From the NCBI GenBank assembly GCA_949358305.1, contig CASHSZ010000025.1, forward strand, positions 18,501 through 82,500: a DNA stretch of 64,000 bases, given 5' to 3'. Below are positions 54,601 through 64,000 of this stretch, piece after piece. The position numbers and the translations under genes are program-made. The stretch comes from Strigamia acuminata. Taxonomy: Eukaryota; Arthropoda; Chilopoda; Geophilomorpha; Linotaeniidae. The notes beneath the pieces were generated by a model, which was given only the letters and a program-made list of their open reading frames with translations, had not been told where the DNA came from and made no database searches. Every line of letters starts with the position of its first letter. The stretch's first letter is position 1.

Positions 54601-54906
54601 ATACGGTATTTTTGCGGAGTCGCGGTCGCGCGAGATTCGTCGCGGTAAAAGCGAATTCATTTACGGTCTCGGCTACCACTCGAAGTCGACGGCCTCGACT
54701 CGCGCGGCCACGAAATGGTTTGCGAGCTCGACACCAGATGTCACGACAAACGCGCACGTTGGTCCGACAGCGTATATCGCGCGAGTGTTTCATTTTCCTC
54801 CCGGTTTTCATCGGCACTTCGTCTCCGTTGGTAAGTTTGGTGTTTTGTGTGGTTTCTCTCTCCAATTTATTTTCAATTCTCTACTCGTCTCCCACACAGA
54901 AGAAAG
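54601..54906 (+). promoter_or_regulatory. 5' region of zinc-finger gene 1
   Basis: Contains CACCAGATGTCACGACA at 54729-54745, which recurs upstream of the two paralogues, then a probable 5' untranslated exon ending TCTCCGTTG with GTAAGT (54831) and an intron ending CCCACACAG at 54900. Exact transcription start unknown. Confidence 0.5.
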
Positions 54907-55424
54907 ATGGAAGGAGCGCAGCATGCAGAGGGCGACAAGTCACATTACTGCGCTTTGTGCTGCGGTAAATACCCCGACAGTAAGAAACAAACATCCATTT
55001 ATTTACTTATCAGTTGTTCAATTTATTTATTTATTTATTTTTTAATTATGTATATTTTATTTGATTTTAATTTTTTCTCGTTTCAGAACCGAACGGTGTT
55101 TTCTGTAAAGATGCCTTTCGTCACTGGCGACGGTACCATAACATCGGCGGAGATGCGGACGATTCCACCCGAGGGCTGCTACGAATCCATTCGCGCGACC
55201 CCGTTCGTTTGGCATTGGTGAGCTTTTAGTTTCTTCGCCGAGTTAACTAGTCAACTAATTTATTTTTTTTTATTTTTTATTTTTTTTTCAAGGCACTGAG
55301 ACGGGTGTACCGACACAACGACGGACGCTGTCCGTTTTGCGCGGAAACACCCTTTTTCGAGGATCTCTCTACCCATTGGGTGGAAGCGCATAGATTTCAA
55401 GCACCGACCGCCCACCAGGGATGA
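54907..55424 (+). CDS. Small two-zinc-finger protein, paralogue 1
   Basis: Exons 54907-54979, 55087-55217, 55293-55424, all GT-AG, giving 111 residues. Finger 1 is C15-x2-C18-x18-H37-x4-H42 and is split by intron 1 after residue 24. A central segment has RGLLRIHSRDP. Finger 2 is C-x2-C-x11-H-x4-H (CPFCAETPFFEDLSTHWVEAH) in the last exon. Family not recognised. The same three-exon module, with a 131-bp middle exon, occurs in paralogue 2 and, 6 bp longer, in the large gene downstream. No signal peptide or membrane segment. A nucleic-acid- or protein-binding role is plausible; location unknown. Confidence 0.75.
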
Positions 55425-55632
55425 CGGAGACAGCATCGGTGGACCGTGCATTCGATTTTATTTGACCTTTTTTTGTTTTTTTGTTTTTTTGTTTTTTTTT
55501 GTATTGTATGACTTCTTCTTCATTTCTTTTTATTTGTTTTAATTAATTAAAAATAAAAAAAATAAGAATAAAAATAAAAATAAAAATAAAAAAAAAATCC
55601 ACATTAATCGTAGTTGTTATTTAACGAGGCGG

Positions 55633-56566
55633 ACGACGGAGTTTTGGTTGCCGGATTCGGTTGTAGCGGGGCACGCCATTGGTGATGTTCCCGGCGCGCG
55701 ATTCAAAGTGGCCAAAGTCGCAAATGTTTCGTTGTTGGCTTTGTACGGGGAGAAAAAGGAAAGACCGAGGTCTTAAAATGTGTTTTTTTTTTTTTTGGTT
55801 CGTAAAAAAAAAAAATAAATTAATTAATTAATAAATAAAAAAATAAATAAATAAATAAATAAATAAAAATTAAACAGAAAATCAAGAAAGAAAAAAAAAA
55901 AGAAACAAAACATATTACGGCGAGAGACCGCGCGAACAAATTCGGCGGCAAATTCGAACTCGGCGACCAAAATTCAAAAATAAACCGATCGACCTTCCGT
56001 ATCCAACGAGCGAAGCGGGTAAACCGCGAGGTCGGCGAACTGCGAGGAAACATCGTGATCATCGTCGCGAACAACGTTTGGCGCGACGAAGACTTCGAAA
56101 AAGACAGACACGCTCGGGCACCCGATGGAAGGCAAATCCTCTCGGCGGCGAGCAAAGATGACGAACACGCGGGTGAGCTAATTGTTTCTTGGATGCTAAC
56201 GCGGCGCCCGAAGTCACTCGGTTTACTCGCCACCCCGTTGTTTGTTTGTAATAAACGATAGTGTCGTCCGATCAAAAAGTCGTTGCCGCCATTAAAACGA
56301 ATGAGAAATTCTACGTTAAAGTCTCGTTTTTAACGTTTCGATCGATTTATTTTTGAAACTCGATCGAATTCAAATTTGCCACTAAACAAGCAAACAAACA
56401 AAAAAAAAAAACAAACACATTTTAAGACCTCGGTCTTTCCTTTTTCTCCCCGTACAAAGCCAACAACGAAACATTAGCGACTTTGACCACTTTGAATCGC
56501 GCGCCGGGAACATCACCAACGGCGTGCCCCGCTACGACCGAATCCGGCAACCAAAACTCCGTCGTT
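55633..56566. repeat. Inverted repeat, about 150-bp arms
   Basis: Left arm 55633-55785 (ACGACGGAGTTTTGGTTGCC ... GACCGAGGTCTTAAAATGTG) and its reverse complement at 56414-56566, separated by about 630 bp. The arms agree almost completely. No target duplication or transposase. May be a MITE or a duplicated inverted segment. Confidence 0.7.
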
Positions 56567-57142
56567 TTCCATCTCGTTAAAATTCAAACAAACATCCGTC
56601 TCTGGGCGCGCAAGCCACGATCTTCTTTCCGTCCCCGATCAACTGGACACGAACGCACTTCCGGGTGGCGGAATTCGGCCGCCTGGCTTCGACTCCAACT
56701 TTCTTTCTCCGGCACGGTTCCCTCGGCATGGGACGCGCCATCGAGAGGATTCGCCTTCCACCGGGTGCCCGAGCGTGCCTGTCTTTTTAAAGTCTTTGTC
56801 GTGCCAACGTTGTTCGCAACGATGGTCGTGATGTTTCCCGGTAGTCTCGTTTGCTGGCTTCGACTCCAACTTTCTTTCTCCGGCACGGTTCTCTCGGCGT
56901 GGGATGCCGACCCCGTTCACTCGGCGAGTGCATATCGGAGGGAACGTCGCTAATCGACCGCATGTTTTGCACACACGCGCCCGCGTACAATTCCTCGTTG
57001 TACCGAGCGCGGTACAGCGCATCTCCGGGCGCTCCGTAGTCCAGACGAAATGGTTTGCGGTCTCGACATCAAGTGTCACGACAACGTGGATCAAGTGCGC
57101 GTTTCATCATCCGCCCGGTCCCCGTCGCCACATCGTCTTCGT

Positions 57143-57143
57143 T

Positions 57144-57202
<59 letters not shown>

Positions 57203-57203
57203 G
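57143..57203 (+). repeat. (GTAA)n microsatellite at a splice donor
   Basis: About 15 tandem GTAA units located where paralogue 1 has the GTAAGT donor of its 5' untranslated intron. Each unit boundary reads GTAAGT, a perfect donor. Confidence 0.85.
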
Positions 57204-57296
57204 AGTAAGTTTGATGCTTTGTGTGATCTCCCTTTCCAATTTATTTTCAATTAATTAATTAATTCTTTATTCGTCTCCCACACGGAAGAAAGAAAG

Positions 57297-57796
57297 ATGA
57301 ACGGAGCACCAGCACCACACAGAGAAGAGGGCGGTAGGTCGTATTACTGCGTTTTGTGCGGCGAGCACCCAAACGGTGAGAAACATCTATTTATCTACTT
57401 ATTAGTCGTCCATTTTCTTTTTATTTTTTCATTTTCTTTTATTTTATTTTATTTTTATTTTTCTTATTTATTTCAGACCCGGACGGCTACTTTTACATGG
57501 ACATCTTCCGCCACTGGCGACAGCGACACGACATCCGTGAAGGTGCGGACGAGGCCATCCGGGGATTGCTACGAATGTATTCGCGCGAGCCCGCTCATCT
57601 AGCGTTGGTGAGCATTTAACTCCTTCGTCTAGTTAACCAACCAACTAATTCGTTTCTTCCTCCCTTCCCCCCCCTCTTTTAGATATTGGGGCAGGTGCAC
57701 CAACGCGGCAGACGCTGTCCGTTTTGTGCGGAGACACCCTCTCCAGACAACCTGATTGGCCATTGGACGGAGGCGCACAGGATTTCGTTAATTTGA
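57297..57796 (+). CDS. Small two-zinc-finger protein, paralogue 2
   Basis: Exons 57297-57375, 57477-57607, 57683-57796, giving 107 residues. Finger 1 has YYCVLCGEH and FRHWRQRH; the central motif is RGLLRMYSREP; finger 2 is CPFCAETPSPDNLIGHWTEAH. Exon phases are identical to paralogue 1 and the middle exon is again 131 bp. The C-terminal end is shorter. The 5' untranslated intron has an expanded (GTAA)n donor, and the acceptor seen in paralogue 1 (CACACAG) reads CACACGG here, so a nearby AG must be used or the region is exonic. The coding frame is intact. Confidence 0.72.
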
Positions 57797-58438
57797 TCTT
57801 TTTCTTTTATTGTATTGTCTCAAATATATAAAAAAAAAAAATAAATAAAATAAAAAAAAAATAAATAAATCCACATTAACCATTGTAATTGTTGTTGTTG
57901 TTGTTTTTGTTGTTATTATTATTATTATTACATCATTACATCGTTATTATTACAAACAAACGACTCGTCCTTGTCGTCCACCGTCTCCAACTCATCCGCT
58001 CCCAACTCGTACAGGTCGGTCCCCGGGCCCCCGAGCCTCTTCCTCGTCAAGTTCAACTTCAACGCGACCACTTTTGTCTTCTCCCGCATCTTCCTCGTCA
58101 GCCTCTCGACTCTCTTTCCGAACTTCGTCGTCGTCGTCGTCGTCGTCTTTGTCTTCTCCTCACGCAGCGACGATAAAATCGAAACAAAACGTCTTTGATC
58201 AGGGCACTGGATCGGCGCGCTTCTGCGACGTGACCGCGTTTAGGCGCGTGCGGGGGACACGGGAGCGCGCGAGGGCGCGTCGGGCGAGCGACGGCTGCCG
58301 GGAACGACGTAACGAGGGGCGGTGGTGTCGTTACGTTTCGGCGCGACCGTGTAAGAGAGGGAATGAACAACAAAATAGATGATAAAACAAAAGAAATCGA
58401 CCAACATATCCGTCAACTTCGAAACGAGACAGACAAGC

Positions 58439-58478
<40 letters not shown>

Positions 58479-59292
58479 GCGCGCCTCCTCGGCCAGCGCC
58501 GGGTCGCCCGTCTTATTGATAGATCGGATTCGTCCCGTTGGCGCCGCTACCACGGTTTCCTTTGACGCCGACTCCTTTTATTTTATTTTATTTTATTTTA
58601 TTTTATTTTATTTTTTTCTCTTGTTTGTTTTGTTTTTTTTTAAATATAAACCGATGGTTGGTTTGATTAAACCGCCTACTTGTAGGTTAGAAATGAAATG
58701 AAATTGTTCGCGGACTTGTCACCAGATGTCACACGGGTTTGTTTATCCACGGTGCACCCTAGCGCGCGATTGTTTGGCACCAACAACGTTTATCAATTGC
58801 CTGTCGATTGTCGAGTGAGTAAACAAATTGGTCTATTAACCACGATCGCGACCACACGTATGCACCCGTACACGCGGAACAGCGTACGCCAATACGGCGT
58901 GCAAATTCGTTTGGTCGCGTTTCGGTCGCGTCGCTCATGGCGGCGAGAAAACTTGATCGCGGGAACAGCTTCATTTCAACTTTTTTTTCTTTTTAATTAG
59001 TTTTAATTAACTAACTGATCAATTAATTAATTAATTAATTAATTAATTAATTAATAAAAATAAATAAAAATAAAATGAAATAAAATAACGAGACGCAAAC
59101 GGCCGGGGTAGCGGGCTCGGTGTCCCGCTCGCGGATTTCGCGCGACGTGTTCTGTCGCCCCATCTTCGATCCCTCGTTCCCGGTTTATCGTCGCTTGTCA
59201 CTCAATTTATTTTCACATTTTCACGTTGTTCGTTTGTTTTATTTATTTAATTATTTATTTATTTAATTTTTCTTCTCCCGCGTAGACACCAG
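57797..59292. other. Intergenic region and 5' part of the large gene
   Basis: Microsatellites: TTG/TTA triplets near 57890-57935, GTC triplets at 58128-58150, ACAG tetramers at 58430-58478, TTTTA pentamers at 58575-58620, AATT tetramers at 59018-59053. CACCAGATGTCACACGG at 58721-58737 matches the upstream motif of the smaller paralogues. The sequence before 59293 (ending TTCTCCCGCGTAG) matches the acceptor end of the 5' untranslated intron of paralogue 1. No separate gene is supported. Confidence 0.5.
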
Positions 59293-61361
59293 ATGGAAAA
59301 AGAAGAAGAAAAAATAGTCGATGAGACCGAGCTCAACATCGGAACGGAGGTCGAGGTCGAAGAAACGGATGCCGTGGCTGTAGCGGCGAAACCCGTAAGT
59401 GAAAGAGTCGTTCCGTAAACCATCTATTCATCCATTCATTTAATTAATTCGATCGCTTATTTACAGGCCACGATCGACGACGAGGCGGTGGTTCCCGACA
59501 TGCCGCGGCTGCAGCGGACGACGTCGGCGGCGTCCGAGTCGACCACCGAGGAACCAAAGGTAGCGCCGAGTGAAAGAATCGCCTCGATTTGTTTCGTTTT
59601 GTTTCACGCGTTACTTTATATCTTACTTTTCCACTTATTTTTATTTTTATTTCTATTTTTCCTTTTATTTTTATTTATCTTTTTCTTTTTATTTGTTCGT
59701 TCGTTTCCAGGTCGTGTCCATCGACGAAGGGTTGCAGCCTCGCTTCCCGGACGACGGCAACGCGCCCGTGCCGAGTCCGACAGGACCCGACAGGGTGGTG
59801 GGTTTAGAAAAAAAAAAAAAAAAAAAAAAATATTTTTGTCCCACTATTATTTCATCTTATTAACTCGTCCGCCTCTTTCCAGGTCACGCTGCCCACGCGA
59901 CGGTCCGCGAGTCGGTCGTCGCTGTCATCGTCACTACCGTCGCCGCTACTGCAATCGCCGACGTATTCGCCACTACCGCCGCCATCCCCATCGACGGTGA
60001 GTGAAATTGTTGTTGGTTTGTTTGGGTCGAAACGTGCACGAACAAAAAAGTTCGAGTCCGGTAAAAATCGAGCCGAGGCCTCGACGCTTGCCCGTCCGCC
60101 GTCAAAGTAGCGCCCGAGAACGAGCGTTAGAGCGCATCCGACCAACTCGGATCTGTTTCGTTTCGCCTCGTTTCATAAGTTACTCCTTCTTTTCTTTTCT
60201 TTCGCCCGCCTTTTTCTTTAATTCGCTCGTTTACTTATATTTGTCTGTTCGTTTGTTTTCTTCCAGGTCGTGCCGGGCTCGTCGTCGTCGACGGTCGACC
60301 CCCGACCACGGCCCGCGGGACCCGAGACGGTGAGTAAAAGAATTATCGCGTAATTATTTTATTTTATCGATCCCGTTTATTTCGTTTTCTCGCGGGTGAC
60401 GCAGCTTTCTCGGTCCCCGGGCGAAGACGAGGACGAAGAGTCGCAGGACACCACGCTGCCCCTGAATAGCCAGGCGTCGCTCGAGTCGCAGGCGACGGCG
60501 ACAACAACGGCCGGGTCGCAGACCGGACGACTTGGGTTGTTCGAGGCGGCGATGATGATGCTGCGCGGTCCGAAGTCGCGGTCGACGGCGCCGGTGAGTG
60601 AAAGAATCGTCATTCCCACGCTCGTTTTATTTTATTTTCTTAGTCCGCCGCTCGTTTCGCTCCTTTCCAGATCCAGCCAGATTCGCCACGACAACAGCAA
60701 CAACCATCGAATGCGTTGGCACCGGGTTTGTCGCGGCCCGCGGGTCGGGCGATGAGCGAGCGGCGGTCCGCGGAGTCCACGGGCGCGTCGCCGGTGTAAG
60801 TTTGACGCGTTCTTTGCGGGTCGCGCGCAATGTCTCACAATTTCACCTCTTTTGTAGGAAAAAGAGAGACGCGAAAGAGACCGAGGGGGAGCAGAGTGAG
60901 GATGACAGTAGTGACACCGACGACGGGCAGAGCGATGACGAGGCCGACGAGGAGCTGAGCGGGAGTGAAGCCGACGAGAGGAGTGATTGGATGCGTGGGT
61001 GGTTAGCGAAAGAGAAGGAAAGGAGGGCGATGGCGGAGAAGAAGAAGAAAGAGGAAGAAGAGGAGGAAGAGAGGGCGATGGCGGAGAAGAAGAAGAAAGA
61101 GGAGGAGGAGAAGGAGGAGGAGAAGAAGAAGAAGAAGGAGAAAAGGGAGAAGAAGAAGAGAAAAGAGGAGGAAAAGAAGGCGAGGGCGGAAGAGAAGAAG
61201 AAGAAGGAGGAAGAAGAGGAGGAAAAGAGGGTGATGGCGGAGAAGAAGAAAAAGGAGGAAGAAGTGGAGGAAAAGAGGGTGATTGCGGAGAAGAAGAAGA
61301 AAGAGGAAGAAGAGGAGGAAGAGAGGATGATGGCGGAGAAGGAGAAGAAGGAGGATGAGGA

Positions 61362-61396
<35 letters not shown>

Positions 61397-61854
61397 AGCC
61401 GAATGATGAGGGGGGAGAGGTGAGAACGGAGAAGGGGACGGAAGAGAAAAAGGGCGCCAGAAAGACGAAAGAGAAGAGAGGCGATAAGAAGGCCGTGAAG
61501 AGGGAGACGAGGGCGGGAGGGAGCGCGTGGAAAAGGATGAAGAAGGTAACGTTTTGGCATTTCCATCACCCAACTTCGTGCATATTTCTTTTTTTTTATA
61601 TTTTTTTTTCTTTTTTTCCTTACCCGCGTTCTTTCCTCAAACAAACAGCCTGGAGTGGCCGCGAGAGGTATTTTCTCTTGTCTCAACTCGATCGTCCGTA
61701 CTCACACACTCGCTCATTTACGAGTTTACTTTACTTTACCTTATTTTACTTTACTTTACTTTAATTTACTTTATTTGTTTATTTGTTTGTTTGTTTGTTT
61801 GTTTGTTTGTTTGTTTGTTTCTTTATTTATTTATTTATTTATTTATTTATTCAT

Positions 61855-61914
<60 letters not shown>

Positions 61915-64000
61915 TTTTTCTCCTTTTCTCGGTAGACGCCCGGGAGATTCCCATCGCCGATCTTAATCGCGTCGACGTCTTCGTCTTCGCCGCAATCGTC
62001 GCCGGAGACGTTTGAGGCGACGGCGCCGCTTTCGTCGGAGGTGCTGCTACGGCGAGTCACCGTACCCGTGGAGCGGTTGTCGGAGAACGACATCCAGCGG
62101 GCGCGCAAACCCGCCCCGGACCCGCAGACCGTCGCCGGAGACGCCACATCACCGGCGCATCCGGAACGAGTTCCGGCGCCGTCGACGCCACAGACGTCGC
62201 CGAAGTCGCCTTTGCCGTCTTCCGGGCGAGCTTCGGTCTCGTCGCCGCAGTCGTCATCGCCGACGCCGACGCCGCCGCCGCCGCCCCCGAAACGGTTGCC
62301 ACCGCTGCACATCACCCTGCGGCCTCGGAATCTAAAGCGGAAGTTGTCCGATGGTCGCGCGACCAAGGCCGCGAAAGTGGCGAAAGCGGTAATTTTTGTC
62401 GATACTCGTATACCGTTTGTTCGCTCGTTTGTTTTTGATTGTCTGTTTAATCAGTTGTTTTGCTTCTTCCAGACACAAGGAACTCGCTCGACGATGCTCG
62501 ACAAGTCGTCCGGTGGCACCGGCGCCGCCAACGAGCTGTCCGGTGGCACCGACGCCGCCGCCGCCGCCGCCGCCGCGACAACGGACGCGGTGACGGAAGC
62601 GAGGATTAAGGCGGCGGTGGGGGCGGCGGTGGAAGCGAAGATGGAGGCGATGGAGGCGAGGATGCTCCGGATGGTGAAGGGGGCGACGGGGAGCACGTCA
62701 ACGCGGCGACGGCGGAGGGGGAGAGAAGAGAACGAGCGAACGGGGGGCGGTGGAAGAAGGGGGACGAAGGGCGCCTCGTCGTCGGGGAAAGAGGCGCCAG
62801 AGAAGGAGGGCAATAAGGCCCACTACTGCGCCATGTGCGCTTTCCGCCCGGACAGTAAGAAACAAGACGAACGAACAAACATTTATTTGTTTGTTTATTT
62901 ATTTATTTATTTATTTATTTCAAATTCCAATTTTCTCTATAGAAGTGACGAAGTACGGGAGCTTCTTCCGGGACGCTTTCCGCCACTGGCGGAAGTGGCA
63001 CGCCGTCCTGGACGACGCGGCCGAGGCCGCCCGAGGGTTGCTGCGGCTGTATTCGCGCCAGCCCCGTCTTTTGATTTCGGTGAATATCGAACTACCGTAG
63101 TTGAACGACTAGTTCGCTTTCTTCTTCATCCTCTTCCTCTTTTTCCTTTCTCTTTATTTATTTATTTATTTATTTATTTCATTTTATTTTATCGTCAACG
63201 TTGTTCTTGTTGTTGTTGTCCTCCTCTAGACGTTGAAACGGATGCACGCCGAAGACGAGGATGGACATTGCCCTCTTTGCTCGGCGACGCCGTCCGCCGA
63301 TGGGCTGGCCGACCATTGGCTGGATGTCCATCGGTTCGGGACCACCCCCCCGGCGTGGATACGCGAGGAAGAGGAGAGAGAAGACGAGGAGGGGAGGCGA
63401 ACCGAGGACGAGGACGAGGACGAAGACGACGACGAAGAAGACGACGACGACGGCACCCAGCATGCTCGCGGTGCTCCCCATTCGCCGCCGCGAAAGAAAC
63501 GCCGCCGCAACGATTGGGACGGGTCGTTGTCGGGGAAGGTGTGTTCGGATGGGAGTGTTCGGCTCACGCGATGGGTCGTCGACGAACTTCGGTCTTTGAT
63601 CGGAGAGGTAAACGACTCTTTTACGTAAAATTTAATTTTAATCAATTAATTTATTAATTTGTTTTGTTTTGTTTTGTTTTTCCTTTTTCTTCGTTCCACA
63701 GACGGACAACGTCGTTGTTGCGACGATGGACGAGATGTTGCACAAGTGGGACATATCACCGGTGGGTATATCCGCTGCGCGTGTCGTTGTCGGCGCGTTC
63801 TAATTATTCGTTTTCCTTTTTTCCTTTCAGCCGGAACACCGGCCGCTCGTGTTGACGTTTATGGCGGAGGGGGTCCCGCCAGTGCCCGCGGGGCCATCTT
63901 CGGCGCCGGGTCTGCAGGTGCCCGTGCCCGCGGAAGAGCACGAAGACGGTGGTGGAGAGAGGTGCGGAAAAGACGGTGAAGAAGGGCGCGACGACGACGG
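59293..64000 (+). CDS. Large two-zinc-finger gene (paralogue 3), 3'-incomplete
   Basis: Exons 59293-59394, 59467-59559, 59711-59797, 59883-59996, 60267-60329, 60405-60593, 60671-60795, 60858-61545, 61936-62388, 62473-62854, 62943-63079, 63230-63607, 63702-63761 and 63831 to beyond the edge: at least 1013 codons in one frame. The first six and later junctions are phase 0. N-terminal part: acidic, Ser/Pro/Thr-rich disorder. Middle: a roughly 180-residue Glu/Lys helix (MAEKKKKEEE repeats), predicted single alpha-helix or coiled coil. Then a Pro-rich stretch, an Ala-rich segment, the conserved module (HYCAMC ... FRHWRKWH, RGLLRLYSRQP, CPLCSATPSADGLADHWLDVH), a Glu/Asp run and a KKRRR basic patch suggesting a nuclear protein. 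Function unknown. Exact low-complexity exon borders could differ. Confidence 0.7.
61003..61400 (+). repeat. Purine-only (GAA/GAG) coding repeat
   Basis: Nearly 400 bp with almost no pyrimidines, encoding the Glu/Lys-rich helix of the large gene. Repeated 45-60-bp units encode MAEKKKKEEEEEEERA-like segments. The complementary strand gives a long Ser/Pro or Leu-rich ORF that is an artefact. Confidence 0.8.
61738..61915. repeat. TTTAC, TTTG and ATTT microsatellites in an intron
   Basis: Compound microsatellite: TTTAC-type units (61725-61770), then (TTTG)n to about 61820, then (ATTT)n to 61915, inside the 61546-61935 intron of the large gene. Confidence 0.85.

Larger units (their letters stand above)
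55425..57296. other. Intergenic region with long inverted repeats
   Basis: Poly-T and AAATA-type runs (55480-55600, 55795-55870). Near-perfect inverted arms lie at 55633-55785 and 56414-56566. A second inverted pair (about 56090-56150 with 56750-56810) and a direct repeat (CTTCGACTCCAACTTTCTTTCTCCGGCACGG at about 56686 and 56859) also occur. CATCAAGTGTCACGACA near 57067-57083 is the counterpart of the motif upstream of paralogue 1. No exon is supported. Confidence 0.5.

Noticed and set aside
58098..58373. Arg-rich ORFs around the GTC triplet repeat
   Set aside because: Composition-driven, no homologous counterpart in the other two paralogue loci.
61003..61573. Ser/Pro- or Leu-rich ORFs of 227-313 codons on the minus strand
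   Set aside because: Complement of the purine-only Glu/Lys coding repeat; the plus-strand exon has matching splice sites and phase.
61649..61667. A possible 19-bp exon of the large gene
   Set aside because: Bounded by AG and GT, but its length shifts the next exon into an early stop; direct splicing from 61545 to 61936 keeps the frame.

Overview
This is eukaryotic DNA, very probably from an arthropod. The evidence is a multi-exon ionotropic-receptor gene with short GT-AG introns, an insect-type errantivirus-like provirus with an F-type envelope, Ty3/Gypsy retrotransposons, hAT- and Tc1/mariner-type MITEs, and many A/T-rich microsatellites. The species cannot be resolved from sequence alone. 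Most of the window is repeats and mobile elements. Real host genes are confined to 25.0-36.3 kb and 54.6-64 kb.

Layout: 1-4980 is repeat-rich and non-coding, with a hAT-like MITE at 2632-3023 that has a perfect 8-bp target duplication. 4981-8960 is a giant palindromic (foldback-like) structure of 56-bp and 551-bp repeats. 9217-25020 (minus strand) is copy A of a large Ty3/Gypsy element: 1590-bp LTRs, tRNA-Gln primer site, gag, a -1 frameshift signal, pol, and a third cysteine-rich ORF. An extra LTR plus primer-binding site is embedded in its pol. 25021-36300 is the remains of a tandem ionotropic-receptor cluster: one intact gene (32912-35153), one 5'-truncated paralogue and one relic. It is interrupted by an internally deleted errantivirus-like provirus (26198-31541) and a mariner-like MITE (35170-35929). 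36549-49264 (plus strand) is copy B of the same Ty3/Gypsy element, with a truncated 3' LTR. 49265-54600 is GC-rich satellite-like sequence. 54907-64000 carries three paralogous spliced genes for an unrecognised protein family with two C2H2-type zinc fingers. The third is greatly expanded and runs off the window.

The most notable observation comes from comparing copies A and B. Copy A has two GT-AG introns (74 and 535 bp) between pol and the third ORF. Copy B lacks both precisely at the splice junctions, so B looks like a cDNA of a spliced RNA. The extra LTR inside copy A's pol ends 17-18 nt into the primer-binding site, is flanked by a 329-bp duplication of pol, and carries the LTR variants of copy B rather than those of copy A. 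This is what a mis-transferred plus-strand strong-stop DNA from a co-packaged genome would look like.
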